From the NCBI RefSeq assembly GCF_003234795.2, contig NZ_CP126268.1, positions 3,348,001-3,412,000 of the forward strand: a stretch of 64,000 nucleotides of DNA. Reading direction: 5' to 3'. The first letter of the stretch is position 1, and each line of letters opens with the position of its first letter. The stretch comes from Curtobacterium sp. MCLR17_032 (GTDB lineage Bacteria > Actinomycetota > Actinomycetes > Actinomycetales > Microbacteriaceae). The position numbers and the translations under genes were made by a program. The notes beneath the pieces were generated by a model. It was not told where the DNA came from, did not search any database, and saw only the letters and a program-made list of their open reading frames with translations. Of this stretch, positions 37,664 to 46,278 are shown one piece after another.

Positions 37664-38440
37664 TCAGTTGCCCTTCTCGGATGCGTACTTGCCGTCGAAG
37701 GCCTTCTCGTTGACGTGGATCGTCATGTTGACGGTGTAGTCACCGCTCGTCTCCTCGAGCGTGACCGAGTTGACGGTGGCGTCGACGTAACCCGGCAGCG
37801 AACGGACGGACTCAAGCCACGCCGGAACGGTCGGGAGCGTCTGACTGACTGCGTCGAACGTGAGGGTGGCGACGCGCTGGCCCTGCAGCGGGGCTTCGGT
37901 CTGGGCGTACTGCTCGAGCGGCGACGCGGAGTTCACGCCGACGCCGTTGATCACGACGCCGGCCGGGAGCGACGCCCGGACCGCTCGAAGGTACGGCTCC
38001 CATGCGATCTCGGTCGAGCCCGCGACGGTTTGTGCCGACTCGAGCATGGTGGTCGCGGACTCCGTCGCGCGCACGTCCTTGAACCGCGCCTGCTGTTGCA
38101 GGAGCGAGAGTGTCTGCGCCTGGGCACCGGCGAGGTCGACGGAGGCCTTCGTGGCGACCAGGGACGCACTGCCCACACCGATCCCGACCGCGACGGCCAC
38201 CACGACCACTCCGGCCCAGAGTCGACGGACGACGCGGCGCTCACGACGGTCGGTGAGCACCTCCGTCGGCAGGAGGTCTGCACGGGGACGCGCACCGATC
38301 ACGAGGGAGTTCGCGGTGCCCCGGTCACGCTGTCGCTTCGCTCGCTGCGCAGTGTCCTCGACGACTCGGCGTTCGCGACTGGCCGATGCACGGCCTCGTC
38401 CGACCGTGAGTCTCGGCTGCTTGATCTTCGCCTCGCTCAT
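37664..38440 (-). CDS. pilN: Type IV pilus assembly protein PilN
   Basis: 258 residues from ATG 38440, with AGGAGGGAAGG just upstream. The cytoplasmic N-terminus (about 75 residues, basic) ends in ADLLPTEVLTDRRERRVVRR; PilN proteins use such an N-terminal segment to bind PilM. A transmembrane helix (WAGVVVVAVAVGIGVGSASL), a coiled coil and an external domain (GYVDATVNSVTLEE) follow. The start overlaps pilM by 4 nt. Confidence 0.88.
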   Translation of the reverse strand: MSEAKIKQPRLTVGRGRASASRERRVVEDTAQRAKRQRDRGTANSLVIGARPRADLLPTEVLTDRRERRVVRRLWAGVVVVAVAVGIGVGSASLVATKASVDLAGAQAQTLSLLQQQARFKDVRATESATTMLESAQTVAGSTEIAWEPYLRAVRASLPAGVVINGVGVNSASPLEQYAQTEAPLQGQRVATLTFDAVSQTLPTVPAWLESVRSLPGYVDATVNSVTLEETSGDYTVNMTIHVNEKAFDGKYASEKGN

Positions 38441-39489
38441 GCTGCCTTCCCTCCTGCGGCCAGGCCCCATGCCACGGCGATGGACGGCCCATGGACGCGG
38501 AGGTCTTCCCCGCGGATGGACTTCGCCAGGCCGACGCTCGTGAACGGGTCACCGAGGACGACCGGTAGTCGGGTCGCTTCGGCGAGCGCGTCACGGAACC
38601 CAGCGAGCGCGGCTCCTCCTCCGACGAGGAGGACCTGCGAGACAGGTTCGCTCGGGTGGGTGTTGACGAAGTAGCTGACCGTGTTCCGCAGGCTCGCGAG
38701 GAGCTCGCTGACGGTCTCCCGCACCGCCCCGACGGCGACGGCGTCGTCATGGGTCTGCGCGCGGGATGAGTCCATGCCGAGGTGCCGCTTGATGGCTTCG
38801 GCCGTCGGCAGCGGCACCTCGAGCTGACCGGCGAGCAGGCGTGTGACGTCATCGCCGCCAGTGGGGATGATGCGGACGAACTTCGGGACGCCGTCGCTCA
38901 TGACGACGACCGTCGTCGTGTTCGCCCCACATTCGACGATCGCCGCCGTGCCCGTCGCCGAGGCAGGCGCGAGTACGCGTGCAAGCGCGAACGGGATGAG
39001 GTCGACCCCGACCGGGCGGAGCCCAGCTGTCTGGACGGCACGGACGTTCGCGAGGACCGCGTCCTTGACGGCGGCGACGAGCAGACCACTCACCGTCGGC
39101 CCACTCTCGCCGATCCCCTCGGAGGTGGGGTAGAAGTCGAGGATCGCGTCGCCGACGGGGACCGGCAGCATGTCCTGCACCTGGAACGGCAGTGACTCGC
39201 GAATCTGTGCGATGGGGGCACGAGGAACGGTCAGGTCGCGCGAGAGCACTCGCTGGTTCCCCATCCCGAGCACGACGTCCCGCGAGCGGAACTTCCCGAC
39301 GGACCACAGCTCCCGGAGCGCGGCGGCGACGGTGTTCGGCTCGACGACTTCCCCCTGGCGCGTCGCGCCCTCGGGCACGGGCACTTCGGCGAAACGAGTG
39401 ATCAACGGCTTGGACCGGTCTGCGTCCTGGACTTCGACCGCTCGGATGGCGGCAGCGCCGATGTCGACGCCGACGATGCTCTTGGCCAT
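38437..39489 (-). CDS. pilM: Type IV pilus assembly ATPase-fold protein PilM
   Basis: 350 residues, actin/FtsA-like. IVGVDIGAAAIRAVEV is the phosphate-1 motif, AIVECGANTTTVVVM the phosphate-2 motif and QVLLVGGGAALAGFRDALAE the adenosine motif; LPFQVQDMLPVPVGDAILDF is typical of PilM. It forms a cytoplasmic ring that contacts PilN. The upstream gap to pilD is about 100 bp, so pilM-pilN-pilO may be a sub-operon. The start has AAGGACCAAGG upstream. Confidence 0.93.
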   Translation of the reverse strand: MAKSIVGVDIGAAAIRAVEVQDADRSKPLITRFAEVPVPEGATRQGEVVEPNTVAAALRELWSVGKFRSRDVVLGMGNQRVLSRDLTVPRAPIAQIRESLPFQVQDMLPVPVGDAILDFYPTSEGIGESGPTVSGLLVAAVKDAVLANVRAVQTAGLRPVGVDLIPFALARVLAPASATGTAAIVECGANTTTVVVMSDGVPKFVRIIPTGGDDVTRLLAGQLEVPLPTAEAIKRHLGMDSSRAQTHDDAVAVGAVRETVSELLASLRNTVSYFVNTHPSEPVSQVLLVGGGAALAGFRDALAEATRLPVVLGDPFTSVGLAKSIRGEDLRVHGPSIAVAWGLAAGGKAA

Positions 39490-39591
39490 GCCTTGGTCCT
39501 TCCGTCGCCGCTCTACCGGCAGTGTCTGCGGAGCCGATCGGCTCGCTTGGTGTTCGGCGTTCGGTCGTCCTGGTCAGCAGCACGACGGGGA

Positions 39592-40455
39592 TCAGGCGAC
39601 CCCGAGCACGCTGAGGTAAGCGGCCCAGATCGGCGCGCCGAAGAAGATCCCGAGCCAAGCTCCGCCGAGCATCCACGGGCCGAACGGGATGCCGGTCCGA
39701 CGACCCACACGACGCGTCACCACCAGGACGATGGAGAAGATACCGCCGAGGAAGAACGCGCCGAAAGAACCCACTGCGAGGGGTCCCCATCCGAGGTACG
39801 CCAGCGCGAAGCCCAGGACGCCCGCGAGCTTGACGTCGCCGAGCCCCATCCCACCGGGCACGGCGAGGGCCAAGGCGAGGTAGACGCCGGCGAGACCCAG
39901 CAGGCCGATGACTCCACGGAGGATCGCTCCCCAATCGTCGGCGAGCGTCGCAGCGAGGGTGAGGAACACCGGCAGGACCACGGACGTCGGCAGCACGATC
40001 CGATTGGGGAGCGTGTGTGTGTCGATGTCGATGAGTGCCAGCGCGACGCTGACGGCCATGAGGAACAGGTACGCCGCGAGCACGGTGGCGCCGTGGGCCA
40101 CGCCCTGCACGCCGGGGAGGCTGGTTCGGAGTGGTGACCACGGCGCGAGGACGAACACTGCGCCCACCAGCAGGAAGAGCAGAGCGGTGGCTGCCTCGAC
40201 CAGCGGGTAGCGGCTCGAGATCGCGGTGCCGCAGTCACGACACCGGCCTCGCAGGGTGAACCAGGACAGGACGGGGACGTTGTCACGTCCTCGGATGGCG
40301 TGGCCGCAAACAGGGCACGCGCTGGCTGGACTCACGACGGACATCCCGGCCGGAACACGGTGGACGACGACGTTGAGGAACGACCCGATGGCCAGCCCGA
40401 AGGCACAGACGAGCGCGGCCGAGCCGGCGAGGGGGAACGGAGCGATCGGGATCAC
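39592..40455 (-). CDS. pilD: Prepilin peptidase / N-methyltransferase
   Basis: 287 residues. Integral membrane aspartyl protease that cleaves prepilin leaders and methylates the new N-terminus. AIGSFLNVVVHRVPAGMSVV is followed by the cytoplasmic zinc loop with two CxxC pairs (CPVCGHAIRG, GRCRDCG). Catalytic Asp residues lie in LIDIDTHTLPNRIVLP and MGLGDVKLAG (GxGD). The methyltransferase half is therefore present. The start is GTG 40455 in a GTGA overlap with the preceding pilX-like gene. Confidence 0.93.
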   Translation of the reverse strand: MIPIAPFPLAGSAALVCAFGLAIGSFLNVVVHRVPAGMSVVSPASACPVCGHAIRGRDNVPVLSWFTLRGRCRDCGTAISSRYPLVEAATALLFLLVGAVFVLAPWSPLRTSLPGVQGVAHGATVLAAYLFLMAVSVALALIDIDTHTLPNRIVLPTSVVLPVFLTLAATLADDWGAILRGVIGLLGLAGVYLALALAVPGGMGLGDVKLAGVLGFALAYLGWGPLAVGSFGAFFLGGIFSIVLVVTRRVGRRTGIPFGPWMLGGAWLGIFFGAPIWAAYLSVLGVA

Positions 40456-42281
40456 GGAGACGGAGCTCCCGTCGCCGCGTACGCCGTCTTCGACTCGAGC
40501 TGCGTCGCCACGCGGTACGTGGTCACGGTCGGCTGGGGGAACTTCGGCGGCGTGTAGGTCGCGAGGGAGTCGTCGTACTCGTAGTCCTTCAGGTACCCAC
40601 TGGACCCACTCCCGGTGCCGACGGCACCACGGAAGTTCTGGGCGATCGACCCGTTGACGGTCAGGGTCCCGCGGCCGGAACCCAGCGTGTAGTTCTGGAC
40701 CGCGAAGGTGCCGTCGTTCGACAGGATGGCGGCATCGATCCGGCGGTTGGCCGCCTTGTACGGGACCTTGGCGCTGTTCGCCGGGTTCCACACCCAAACA
40801 GCCTGCTGTCCGATGAGCCCGAGGACAGTCGAGGCCGACCGCGTCGCGGGGTAGGTGATGTCGCCCGTGACGTAGGCGTAGTTCTCCGCGGCGACGGTGA
40901 CGGCCTTGTCGACCACCCCCTTGACGAAGACGTCGCCGTTGTCGCACCCGTACGGATCCGTCACCTTGTTGCCGAGCCCTGCCGTCGGGTCTGCCTCGTT
41001 GGTGGCACCGACCTCGGGGAACCCGACACCGTTGGACGGCAACGAGGTGGCCGTGCTCGCCCTGGTGGTGTTGGTGCACGCAGTCGGCTGGTTCTTGAAC
41101 GTCGACGCACTCCAGAGGTTGGGGTCCTGCGCCCCACCTGCTCGTGCCGACGGTTCGTTCTGCACGAAGACCAGGTTGTTCTTCGGGACGGCGATCGTCG
41201 CACCGTCGTCGTCATGGAGTGCGGCGACGTCACCGCACCTGGCAGGAGCGTCGCCGCCGGACAGGAGTCCCCCGGAGCGGTTCGCCGTCCCGGTGACCGT
41301 CGTCTTCACCGTAAGCGGGGAGACGACGTTCATCTTGCCGTTGCCGAGGAAGGTGATCTTCGTCGGCCCGGTGTAGAGGCACCCGGCGCCCTCGGCGGTG
41401 TTCGTCGTGGCCGCCAGATCCGTCCGCATGTAGTCACGGAGATCGGAGATGGTCGCAGGTGGGGTGAGGGTCGAGCTGGTCGTCGGGTTCACCGTGAACT
41501 TCGGCGTGGTCCCGGTGCACCCGGCGTTCGACCAGCCGTAGACGCTCTGCACGGTGCTCTTGAAGGTGGCACCGCAGATCCGGAACTGGTCGTTCGACCG
41601 GACCGGGCCCTCCAGCGTGTCCCCGGCGGCGAACTGGATGAACTGACACGTCGAGGGGAGCGCGAGCGGTCGGTACTGGCTGGTGCAGGGCGCTTTGCAC
41701 CCGAAACCGGCGCATGTGTACGTCTCGTTGCTCACCGACGGGTCCTGGGACTCGTAGTTGGTGAAGTAGAGGTAGTTGGAGAAGCCGTCCGGACGGACGT
41801 TGGCGATGAACGACCGCGTGGTCGACCCCGACCGTCCGGTGGCCTGGACCCGGAGGACGCCCTGCGACGTGAGCTTCGAGTTGTCCACGGCGTAGCGGTA
41901 CGAACCGGAGCTCGTCGCACCCTTGACGCTCGGGACATCGACCCAACGGCCGCCACTCTGGGAGTCGAAGGCAGAGTTGCCGCCAGCGCCCTTCGGGAAG
42001 ACGCTGCCCGTCTCACGACTGAACGGCGAAGTGGGATCGCCGTAGTTGCCGTAGCCGTTGTCGGCGTTGAGTCGGGCCTGGTAGTCGGCGATCCCCGCGT
42101 AGGCAGCTGCAGCGGCGCGAGCCCAGTCTCGGTCGTTCGTAGTGAGCCGTGCACCACTCGTCGCCACCGTCACGAGCGTGGCCACCAGCACCATCACGAC
42201 CATGCCGATACCGACCACGGCGACGAGCGCGACGCCACGTTCGTCGTCGCGAGCGCGGAGCGCGCGGAGGATCCGGATCAC
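40452..42281 (-). CDS. PilX-like minor pilin/assembly protein, large
   Basis: 609 residues. The N-terminus has a short charged leader (RALRARDDERG) and a hydrophobic helix (VALVAVVGIGMVVMVLVATL), as in PilX-N-type proteins, but lacks the classical prepilin GFTLIE box. The large remainder is extracytoplasmic, with an Asp/Asn/Ser/Thr-rich beta pattern and Cys pairs (CAGFGCKAPC). It may be a pilus-tip or surface component; its C-terminal domain has no family that I recognise. It sits between pilW and pilD with coupled translation to pilD. Confidence 0.7.
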   Translation of the reverse strand: MIRILRALRARDDERGVALVAVVGIGMVVMVLVATLVTVATSGARLTTNDRDWARAAAAAYAGIADYQARLNADNGYGNYGDPTSPFSRETGSVFPKGAGGNSAFDSQSGGRWVDVPSVKGATSSGSYRYAVDNSKLTSQGVLRVQATGRSGSTTRSFIANVRPDGFSNYLYFTNYESQDPSVSNETYTCAGFGCKAPCTSQYRPLALPSTCQFIQFAAGDTLEGPVRSNDQFRICGATFKSTVQSVYGWSNAGCTGTTPKFTVNPTTSSTLTPPATISDLRDYMRTDLAATTNTAEGAGCLYTGPTKITFLGNGKMNVVSPLTVKTTVTGTANRSGGLLSGGDAPARCGDVAALHDDDGATIAVPKNNLVFVQNEPSARAGGAQDPNLWSASTFKNQPTACTNTTRASTATSLPSNGVGFPEVGATNEADPTAGLGNKVTDPYGCDNGDVFVKGVVDKAVTVAAENYAYVTGDITYPATRSASTVLGLIGQQAVWVWNPANSAKVPYKAANRRIDAAILSNDGTFAVQNYTLGSGRGTLTVNGSIAQNFRGAVGTGSGSSGYLKDYEYDDSLATYTPPKFPQPTVTTYRVATQLESKTAYAATGAPSP

Positions 42282-42294
42282 GATGCCCTCTCCA

Positions 42295-42981
42295 TCAGAG
42301 GTTGGCCAGGCTGACGCTGTTCTGCAGCGTCGTCGCCCGTGGGTCGGTGGGACTCGTTCCGGTCGTCACCGAGATCGACACCCGGCGGACCTTCGCGAGG
42401 TCAGTGGCGCTGAGCGGGACCGTCGGCGAACCGAGGACGGCCCCGCTGGCGTCTGAGAACTGGAAGACGGATGCCGAGACGACGCCGTTCGCGAGAGTCC
42501 TCGTCGACGCCGGCGCCGCCGTAAGGGTGGCCTGGGTCGAGAGCGGGAACGCGAAGTAGTCCGTGTACTGCACCGCGGTACCCGTCCACTTCGTCTCGGT
42601 GATCGTGCCGCGCGCAGGATCGAGGCCAAGCTGCACCTGCACCGGTTGTGTCACGGTCGAGGTCGTGTTCACGTAGGAGAAGAACCGCACGTTGGTCGCG
42701 CTGGCGTACTGGAACGCGTACTGGGAGTCATCGCCCGTCGCGACGGGGTTGTTCGTCGCCGACCGCATGATCCTCGTCATCTCGTTCATCGCAGCCGATG
42801 CCGAGCGGGTGTTCATGTTGACGGCCTGTGCCGTCACGGAGGCGTTCTGACTCGAGACCAGGAAGGCCCCGGCGACCGCTAGCACGATGACGCTGAGGGT
42901 CATCGCGACGATGAGTTCCACGAGACTGATCCCGCGTTCGTCACGGCGAACCCGGTCGATGAGTGCCAGTACCGCGCGCAT
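42295..42981 (-). CDS. PilW-like minor prepilin
   Basis: 228 residues from ATG 42981. The prepilin peptidase box DERGISLVELIVAMTLSVIV has Gly at -1 and Glu at +5, so PilD should process it. The mature protein keeps one hydrophobic helix and a globular domain. PilW-type minor pilins prime pilus assembly. It overlaps the preceding PilV-like gene by one base (TGATG). Confidence 0.85.
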   Translation of the reverse strand: MRAVLALIDRVRRDERGISLVELIVAMTLSVIVLAVAGAFLVSSQNASVTAQAVNMNTRSASAAMNEMTRIMRSATNNPVATGDDSQYAFQYASATNVRFFSYVNTTSTVTQPVQVQLGLDPARGTITETKWTGTAVQYTDYFAFPLSTQATLTAAPASTRTLANGVVSASVFQFSDASGAVLGSPTVPLSATDLAKVRRVSISVTTGTSPTDPRATTLQNSVSLANL

Positions 42982-44342
42982 CAGGGAGCCGCCGTGGTCC
43001 GCGGATCGAAGAGCACCGTGCGCCCGGTCGGCGTCACGTTCACGTTCGTCGCGCCGGGAGACGCCGCGAAGACCGGCGTGTTCGCACCGAGTGCCGTGGC
43101 GGACGTCCCCTCGCTGAACGCGTAAGTCCCGTACGGCAGCGCGATCGTCGTTGCACTCGCCGCCGTGAGTCCGGTGAAGACGTAGGTCGTGCCGGGGGTG
43201 GTCGTGCAGCCCGGGTCGTTCACGCCCTTCGCGCCTGCGGTCGCCTTCGCCACGAGCACCGTGTCGGTCCCCTGGAGCTTGGCGTCCACCACCCCCATCG
43301 GCACCTTGACCGTCTCTGTCGCCCCGCCGATCCCGCCGACGCCGGTCGGCACGCTGCGGGCGTCGACCATGAGCCCGTTCGCCGTCGGCGTCGTCCACTG
43401 CAGCGGGTTGACGTTCAGGCAGGTTGTCTTGTCGAACACTCCAGCGACTGCCGAGTACCCGGAGGGGAAAACGCGTGTGGAGGTCCCGGTCACCGGGGTC
43501 ACCGCGTCCCCGTTGAGCAAGGAGACGCTCGACCCGGAGGGCAACCTGGGGTTGCTCCCGGCGCGCGCGTTGGCGGCCAGCTGGAAGTTCAGGACCGCTG
43601 GTTTGTCGAACACCATGCTCTGGCTGCCGACGCTCCCAGCCGTCGTCGTGACCGGGTAGGTCGGATTCGCGTTGAGCTTCGGGTCGGTGTACCCGCTCTT
43701 CGTGATGCCGACCGTGTAGCCCCCCGGTTTCACGTCCAGCGCGTACGTGCACCCGTTCGCATCGGTCGGTGCCGGTTGCGCCGCGAGGGCTCCGCCGTTC
43801 GATGCGGGCGTGACGGTAACCGAGACGCCGGCGTTCGGCGAGCCGTTGGCCGTCTGGACCGCGATGACCATCGTTGAGCTCGTGCTGCTCGACACCGACG
43901 AGGGCGGCGCGATCAGGGTGTCCATCGTCACGGACCGGGGCGAACTCGACGTCCCGTTGGTCCACGAGACATCAACGTTGACGCGCTTGTAGGAGAGCGT
44001 GCCGTCCCCGGCACCGCACACGGTGTCGGTCCCCGTCGAAGTGATCCAGTTCGTCGTCCGCCGGACCGAGTAGTCCTGCCCGGCGACGACCTGGACCGTG
44101 GAGGTGTTCGTGACCGCGAAGATGTCCTTCGCGCTCCTGACCAAGTCGACTTCCTGGGATGCGAGGTTCAGTGCAGCCTCCCGTGACCGGTTGTCCTGGG
44201 TCAGGTACACGCTCGAGACGATGCCGGCCGCGACGCCGGCCGCGATCATGGCGAAGACGGTCATCGCGACCATAACCTCGATGATCGTGAAGCCGTCCTC
44301 CACAACGAGACCGGAGCGGACTCGGTTGACGATCCGCATCAT
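42981..44342 (-). CDS. PilV-like minor prepilin with large adhesin-like domain
   Basis: 453 residues from ATG 44342, with GGAGGAG 6 nt upstream; a second ATG follows immediately. The prepilin box EDGFTIIEVMVAMTVFAMI is intact. The remainder is far longer than a simple minor pilin (usually ~150-200) and contains a carboxypeptidase-regulatory-like beta segment (VSVTVTPASNGG then ALDVKPGGYTVGITKSGYTD), followed by further beta-rich Ser/Thr domains. It is a candidate pilus-tip adhesin; the ligand is unknown. Confidence 0.8.
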   Translation of the reverse strand: MMRIVNRVRSGLVVEDGFTIIEVMVAMTVFAMIAAGVAAGIVSSVYLTQDNRSREAALNLASQEVDLVRSAKDIFAVTNTSTVQVVAGQDYSVRRTTNWITSTGTDTVCGAGDGTLSYKRVNVDVSWTNGTSSSPRSVTMDTLIAPPSSVSSSTSSTMVIAVQTANGSPNAGVSVTVTPASNGGALAAQPAPTDANGCTYALDVKPGGYTVGITKSGYTDPKLNANPTYPVTTTAGSVGSQSMVFDKPAVLNFQLAANARAGSNPRLPSGSSVSLLNGDAVTPVTGTSTRVFPSGYSAVAGVFDKTTCLNVNPLQWTTPTANGLMVDARSVPTGVGGIGGATETVKVPMGVVDAKLQGTDTVLVAKATAGAKGVNDPGCTTTPGTTYVFTGLTAASATTIALPYGTYAFSEGTSATALGANTPVFAASPGATNVNVTPTGRTVLFDPRTTAAP

Positions 44343-44418
44343 GCCGGTCTCCTCCGTTCTGGTAGCGCGGGTACGGAGAGGTGGACCGCGCGCGACGGCA
44401 CGGTCCACCTCAAGTCGG

Positions 44419-44868
44419 TCAGGAGCAGGCGCCGGAGACGACGCCCCCGTCCTGCGTCACCTTGAACACGTGGTCCGTGCCGCCGACGTTGCTCGTCGCC
44501 TGGATACAGAACGCGCCCGTCGAGTTGCTCGGCGTACCGACGATCGCGGGCTCGACACCGGTGCCGGAGACGTAGTTGCTCGGCGTGTAGCCGCTGATGT
44601 AGGCCGTACCGGTCTTGAGCGAGGTCGGGTACTTGTTGTCGTTCGTGAAGGCTGTGATCATCGCGGTCTTCGCGTTGGTGAGATCCGACTTCGCCGCGGA
44701 GTCCTTGGCGTTGTTCTGGACGCCGATGTACACCGGGATGGCGATCGCAGCGAGGATGCCGATGATGATGACGACGACCAGGAGTTCGATGAGCGTGAAG
44801 CCCTTCTCCTTGTCCTCGAGGAGACCCTTGCGGCGAGCGTCGAGCTTGCCCATGAGAGCGAAGTACAT
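44419..44868 (-). CDS. pilA: Type IV major pilin
   Basis: 149 residues. A 22-residue leader (MYFALMGKLDARRKGL, then LEDKEKG) ends at the PilD site before FTLIELLVVVIIIGILAAIA; Glu5 of the mature pilin is present. The globular domain is small, with Cys residues near the C-terminus (AFCIQATS and GACS) that could form the D-region disulfide. The start at ATG 44868 has GGAAA upstream; ATG 44853 is an alternative. It is the only gene here with its own long upstream region, as expected for the most abundant subunit. Confidence 0.93.
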   Translation of the reverse strand: MYFALMGKLDARRKGLLEDKEKGFTLIELLVVVIIIGILAAIAIPVYIGVQNNAKDSAAKSDLTNAKTAMITAFTNDNKYPTSLKTGTAYISGYTPSNYVSGTGVEPAIVGTPSNSTGAFCIQATSNVGGTDHVFKVTQDGGVVSGACS

Positions 44869-44973
44869 GGTGGTTTCCGTTTCGTGGGAATGCAATAGAG
44901 GATGATGCCGGGGACTGCTCCGCCGCAATGTCAAAGGTAATGGGGACGCGATGAGCGCATAATCCCGAGAACG

Positions 44974-45046
44974 GGGGGCAGATTCGAGCGAAATACCCCC
45001 ATTAACGGGGGCACGACGAAGAAGTTCTGCCCCCGAGAAGGGGGCA
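44974..45046 (-). repeat. Three GGGGGCA boxes at exact 33-bp spacing upstream of pilA
   Basis: GGGGGCA (plus-strand reading) occurs at 44974-44980, 45007-45013 and 45040-45046, each 33 bp from the next, in a lower-GC stretch between pilC and pilA. The regular spacing of about three helical turns suggests a protein-binding array for pilA control. The last box forms part of the pilC terminator hairpin. Confidence 0.55.
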
Positions 45047-45047
45047 G
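45027..45047 (-). terminator. Hairpin at the end of pilC
   Basis: CTGCCCCC (45027-45034) pairs with GGGGGCAG (45040-45047) around a 5-nt loop, 7 nt past the pilC stop. On the minus strand it is followed by AACTTCTTCG, a weakly T-rich tail. It probably ends the pilB-pilT-pilC transcript. Confidence 0.65.
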
Positions 45048-45054
45048 CGGCCAA

Positions 45055-46278
45055 CTACTTGACGAGAGTGGTGATCTGGAAGATCGGCAGGTAGAGCGCC
45101 ACAATCATCCCACCGACAACGACACCGAGGAAAGCGATCAGCAGCGGCTCGATGAGCGACGTGAGCGCTTCGGTGGTTGCTTCCACTTCCGCGTCGTAGA
45201 ACACCGATATCTTTTCCAGCATCACTTCGAGAGACCCGGCATCTTCACCGACCGCGACCATCTGCGAAACCATACTCGGGAATATCGACTCGAGAATGAG
45301 CGGCTCGGCGATCGTCGTGCCTTTCCGAACGGATTCCGCCACTCGGCCTACGGCATTCTCGACGACGATGTTGCCGGAAACCAGGCCGGCGATCTGCAGC
45401 CCCTGCAGAATGGGAACGCCGGCTGCGATCATGTCGGAGAGATTGCGGGAGAACCGCGCAATGACGATCTTCCGGTTCAACGCGCCGAATACCGGCACCC
45501 GCAGCTTGAGCGGGTCTATCGCGCTCCGCACCTTCACAGAGTTCTTGTTCGCGCGCCACCACAACCAGCCGATGACGACGAGGGGGATGAGTACCGGCAG
45601 CACGAACTTCATCGCGTGCGAGGCGTAGACGAGCACCATCGTCGGTAGCGGGAGCTTGCCCCCGAGGTTCGCGAACATGTCCTGGAAGATCGGCACGATG
45701 AACACGAGCATGATGGCAACGGCCACCAGGGACATGATGAGCACGACGACCGGGTAGGTCATGGCTGACTTGATGGTCGTCCGGAGCTTGTGCTCCTTCT
45801 CGAAGTTCGTCGCGATCGAGTCCATGGCCTGGTCGAGGAAGCCACCGGTCTCCCCCGCGCGGATCATGTTGATCATGATCGGCGGGAACTCTGCCTCGTA
45901 CCGCGCGATCGCCTCGGAGAACGAGACACCCTGCTCGACCTCGTCGCGCACCTTCCCCAAGATGTCCTTGAGCTTCTTGCTCTCCGTCTGGTCCGCCAGG
46001 ATCGACAGCGCACGAAGCAGCGACAACCCCGACGACAACATCGTCGACGCCTGCCGCGACATGATCGCCAGGTCCTTGAGCCCGACGCCTTTCTCGAAGC
46101 CCGGGATCTTGATCTCGGTCTGCAGCCCCGTGCCGGCCTTCGCCTCGGTGATGGCGATCGGCGAGACGCCCATGCCGCGCAGGCGCTGGACGACGGCGCC
46201 TTCGGACGCGGCGTCGACGCGGCCTTTGACGAGCTTCCCCGCGCCGTCCCGTCCGCGGTAGTCGAATGCGAGGGACAT
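45055..46278 (-). CDS. pilC: Type IV pilus platform protein PilC
   Basis: 407 residues, inner-membrane platform of the pilus motor. Two T2SS-F domains are seen: the first around LAIMSRQASTMLSSGLSLLR and MINMIRAGETGGFLDQAMD, the second around RFSRNLSDMIAAGVPILQGL and MVAVGEDAGSLEVMLEKI. Three transmembrane segments are visible (YPVVVLIMSLVAVAIMLVFI, FVLPVLIPLVVIGWLWW, LIAFLGVVVGGMIVALYLPI). The 3' third has visibly lower GC than the rest of the locus. It overlaps pilT by one base. Confidence 0.95.
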   Translation of the reverse strand: MSLAFDYRGRDGAGKLVKGRVDAASEGAVVQRLRGMGVSPIAITEAKAGTGLQTEIKIPGFEKGVGLKDLAIMSRQASTMLSSGLSLLRALSILADQTESKKLKDILGKVRDEVEQGVSFSEAIARYEAEFPPIMINMIRAGETGGFLDQAMDSIATNFEKEHKLRTTIKSAMTYPVVVLIMSLVAVAIMLVFIVPIFQDMFANLGGKLPLPTMVLVYASHAMKFVLPVLIPLVVIGWLWWRANKNSVKVRSAIDPLKLRVPVFGALNRKIVIARFSRNLSDMIAAGVPILQGLQIAGLVSGNIVVENAVGRVAESVRKGTTIAEPLILESIFPSMVSQMVAVGEDAGSLEVMLEKISVFYDAEVEATTEALTSLIEPLLIAFLGVVVGGMIVALYLPIFQITTLVK

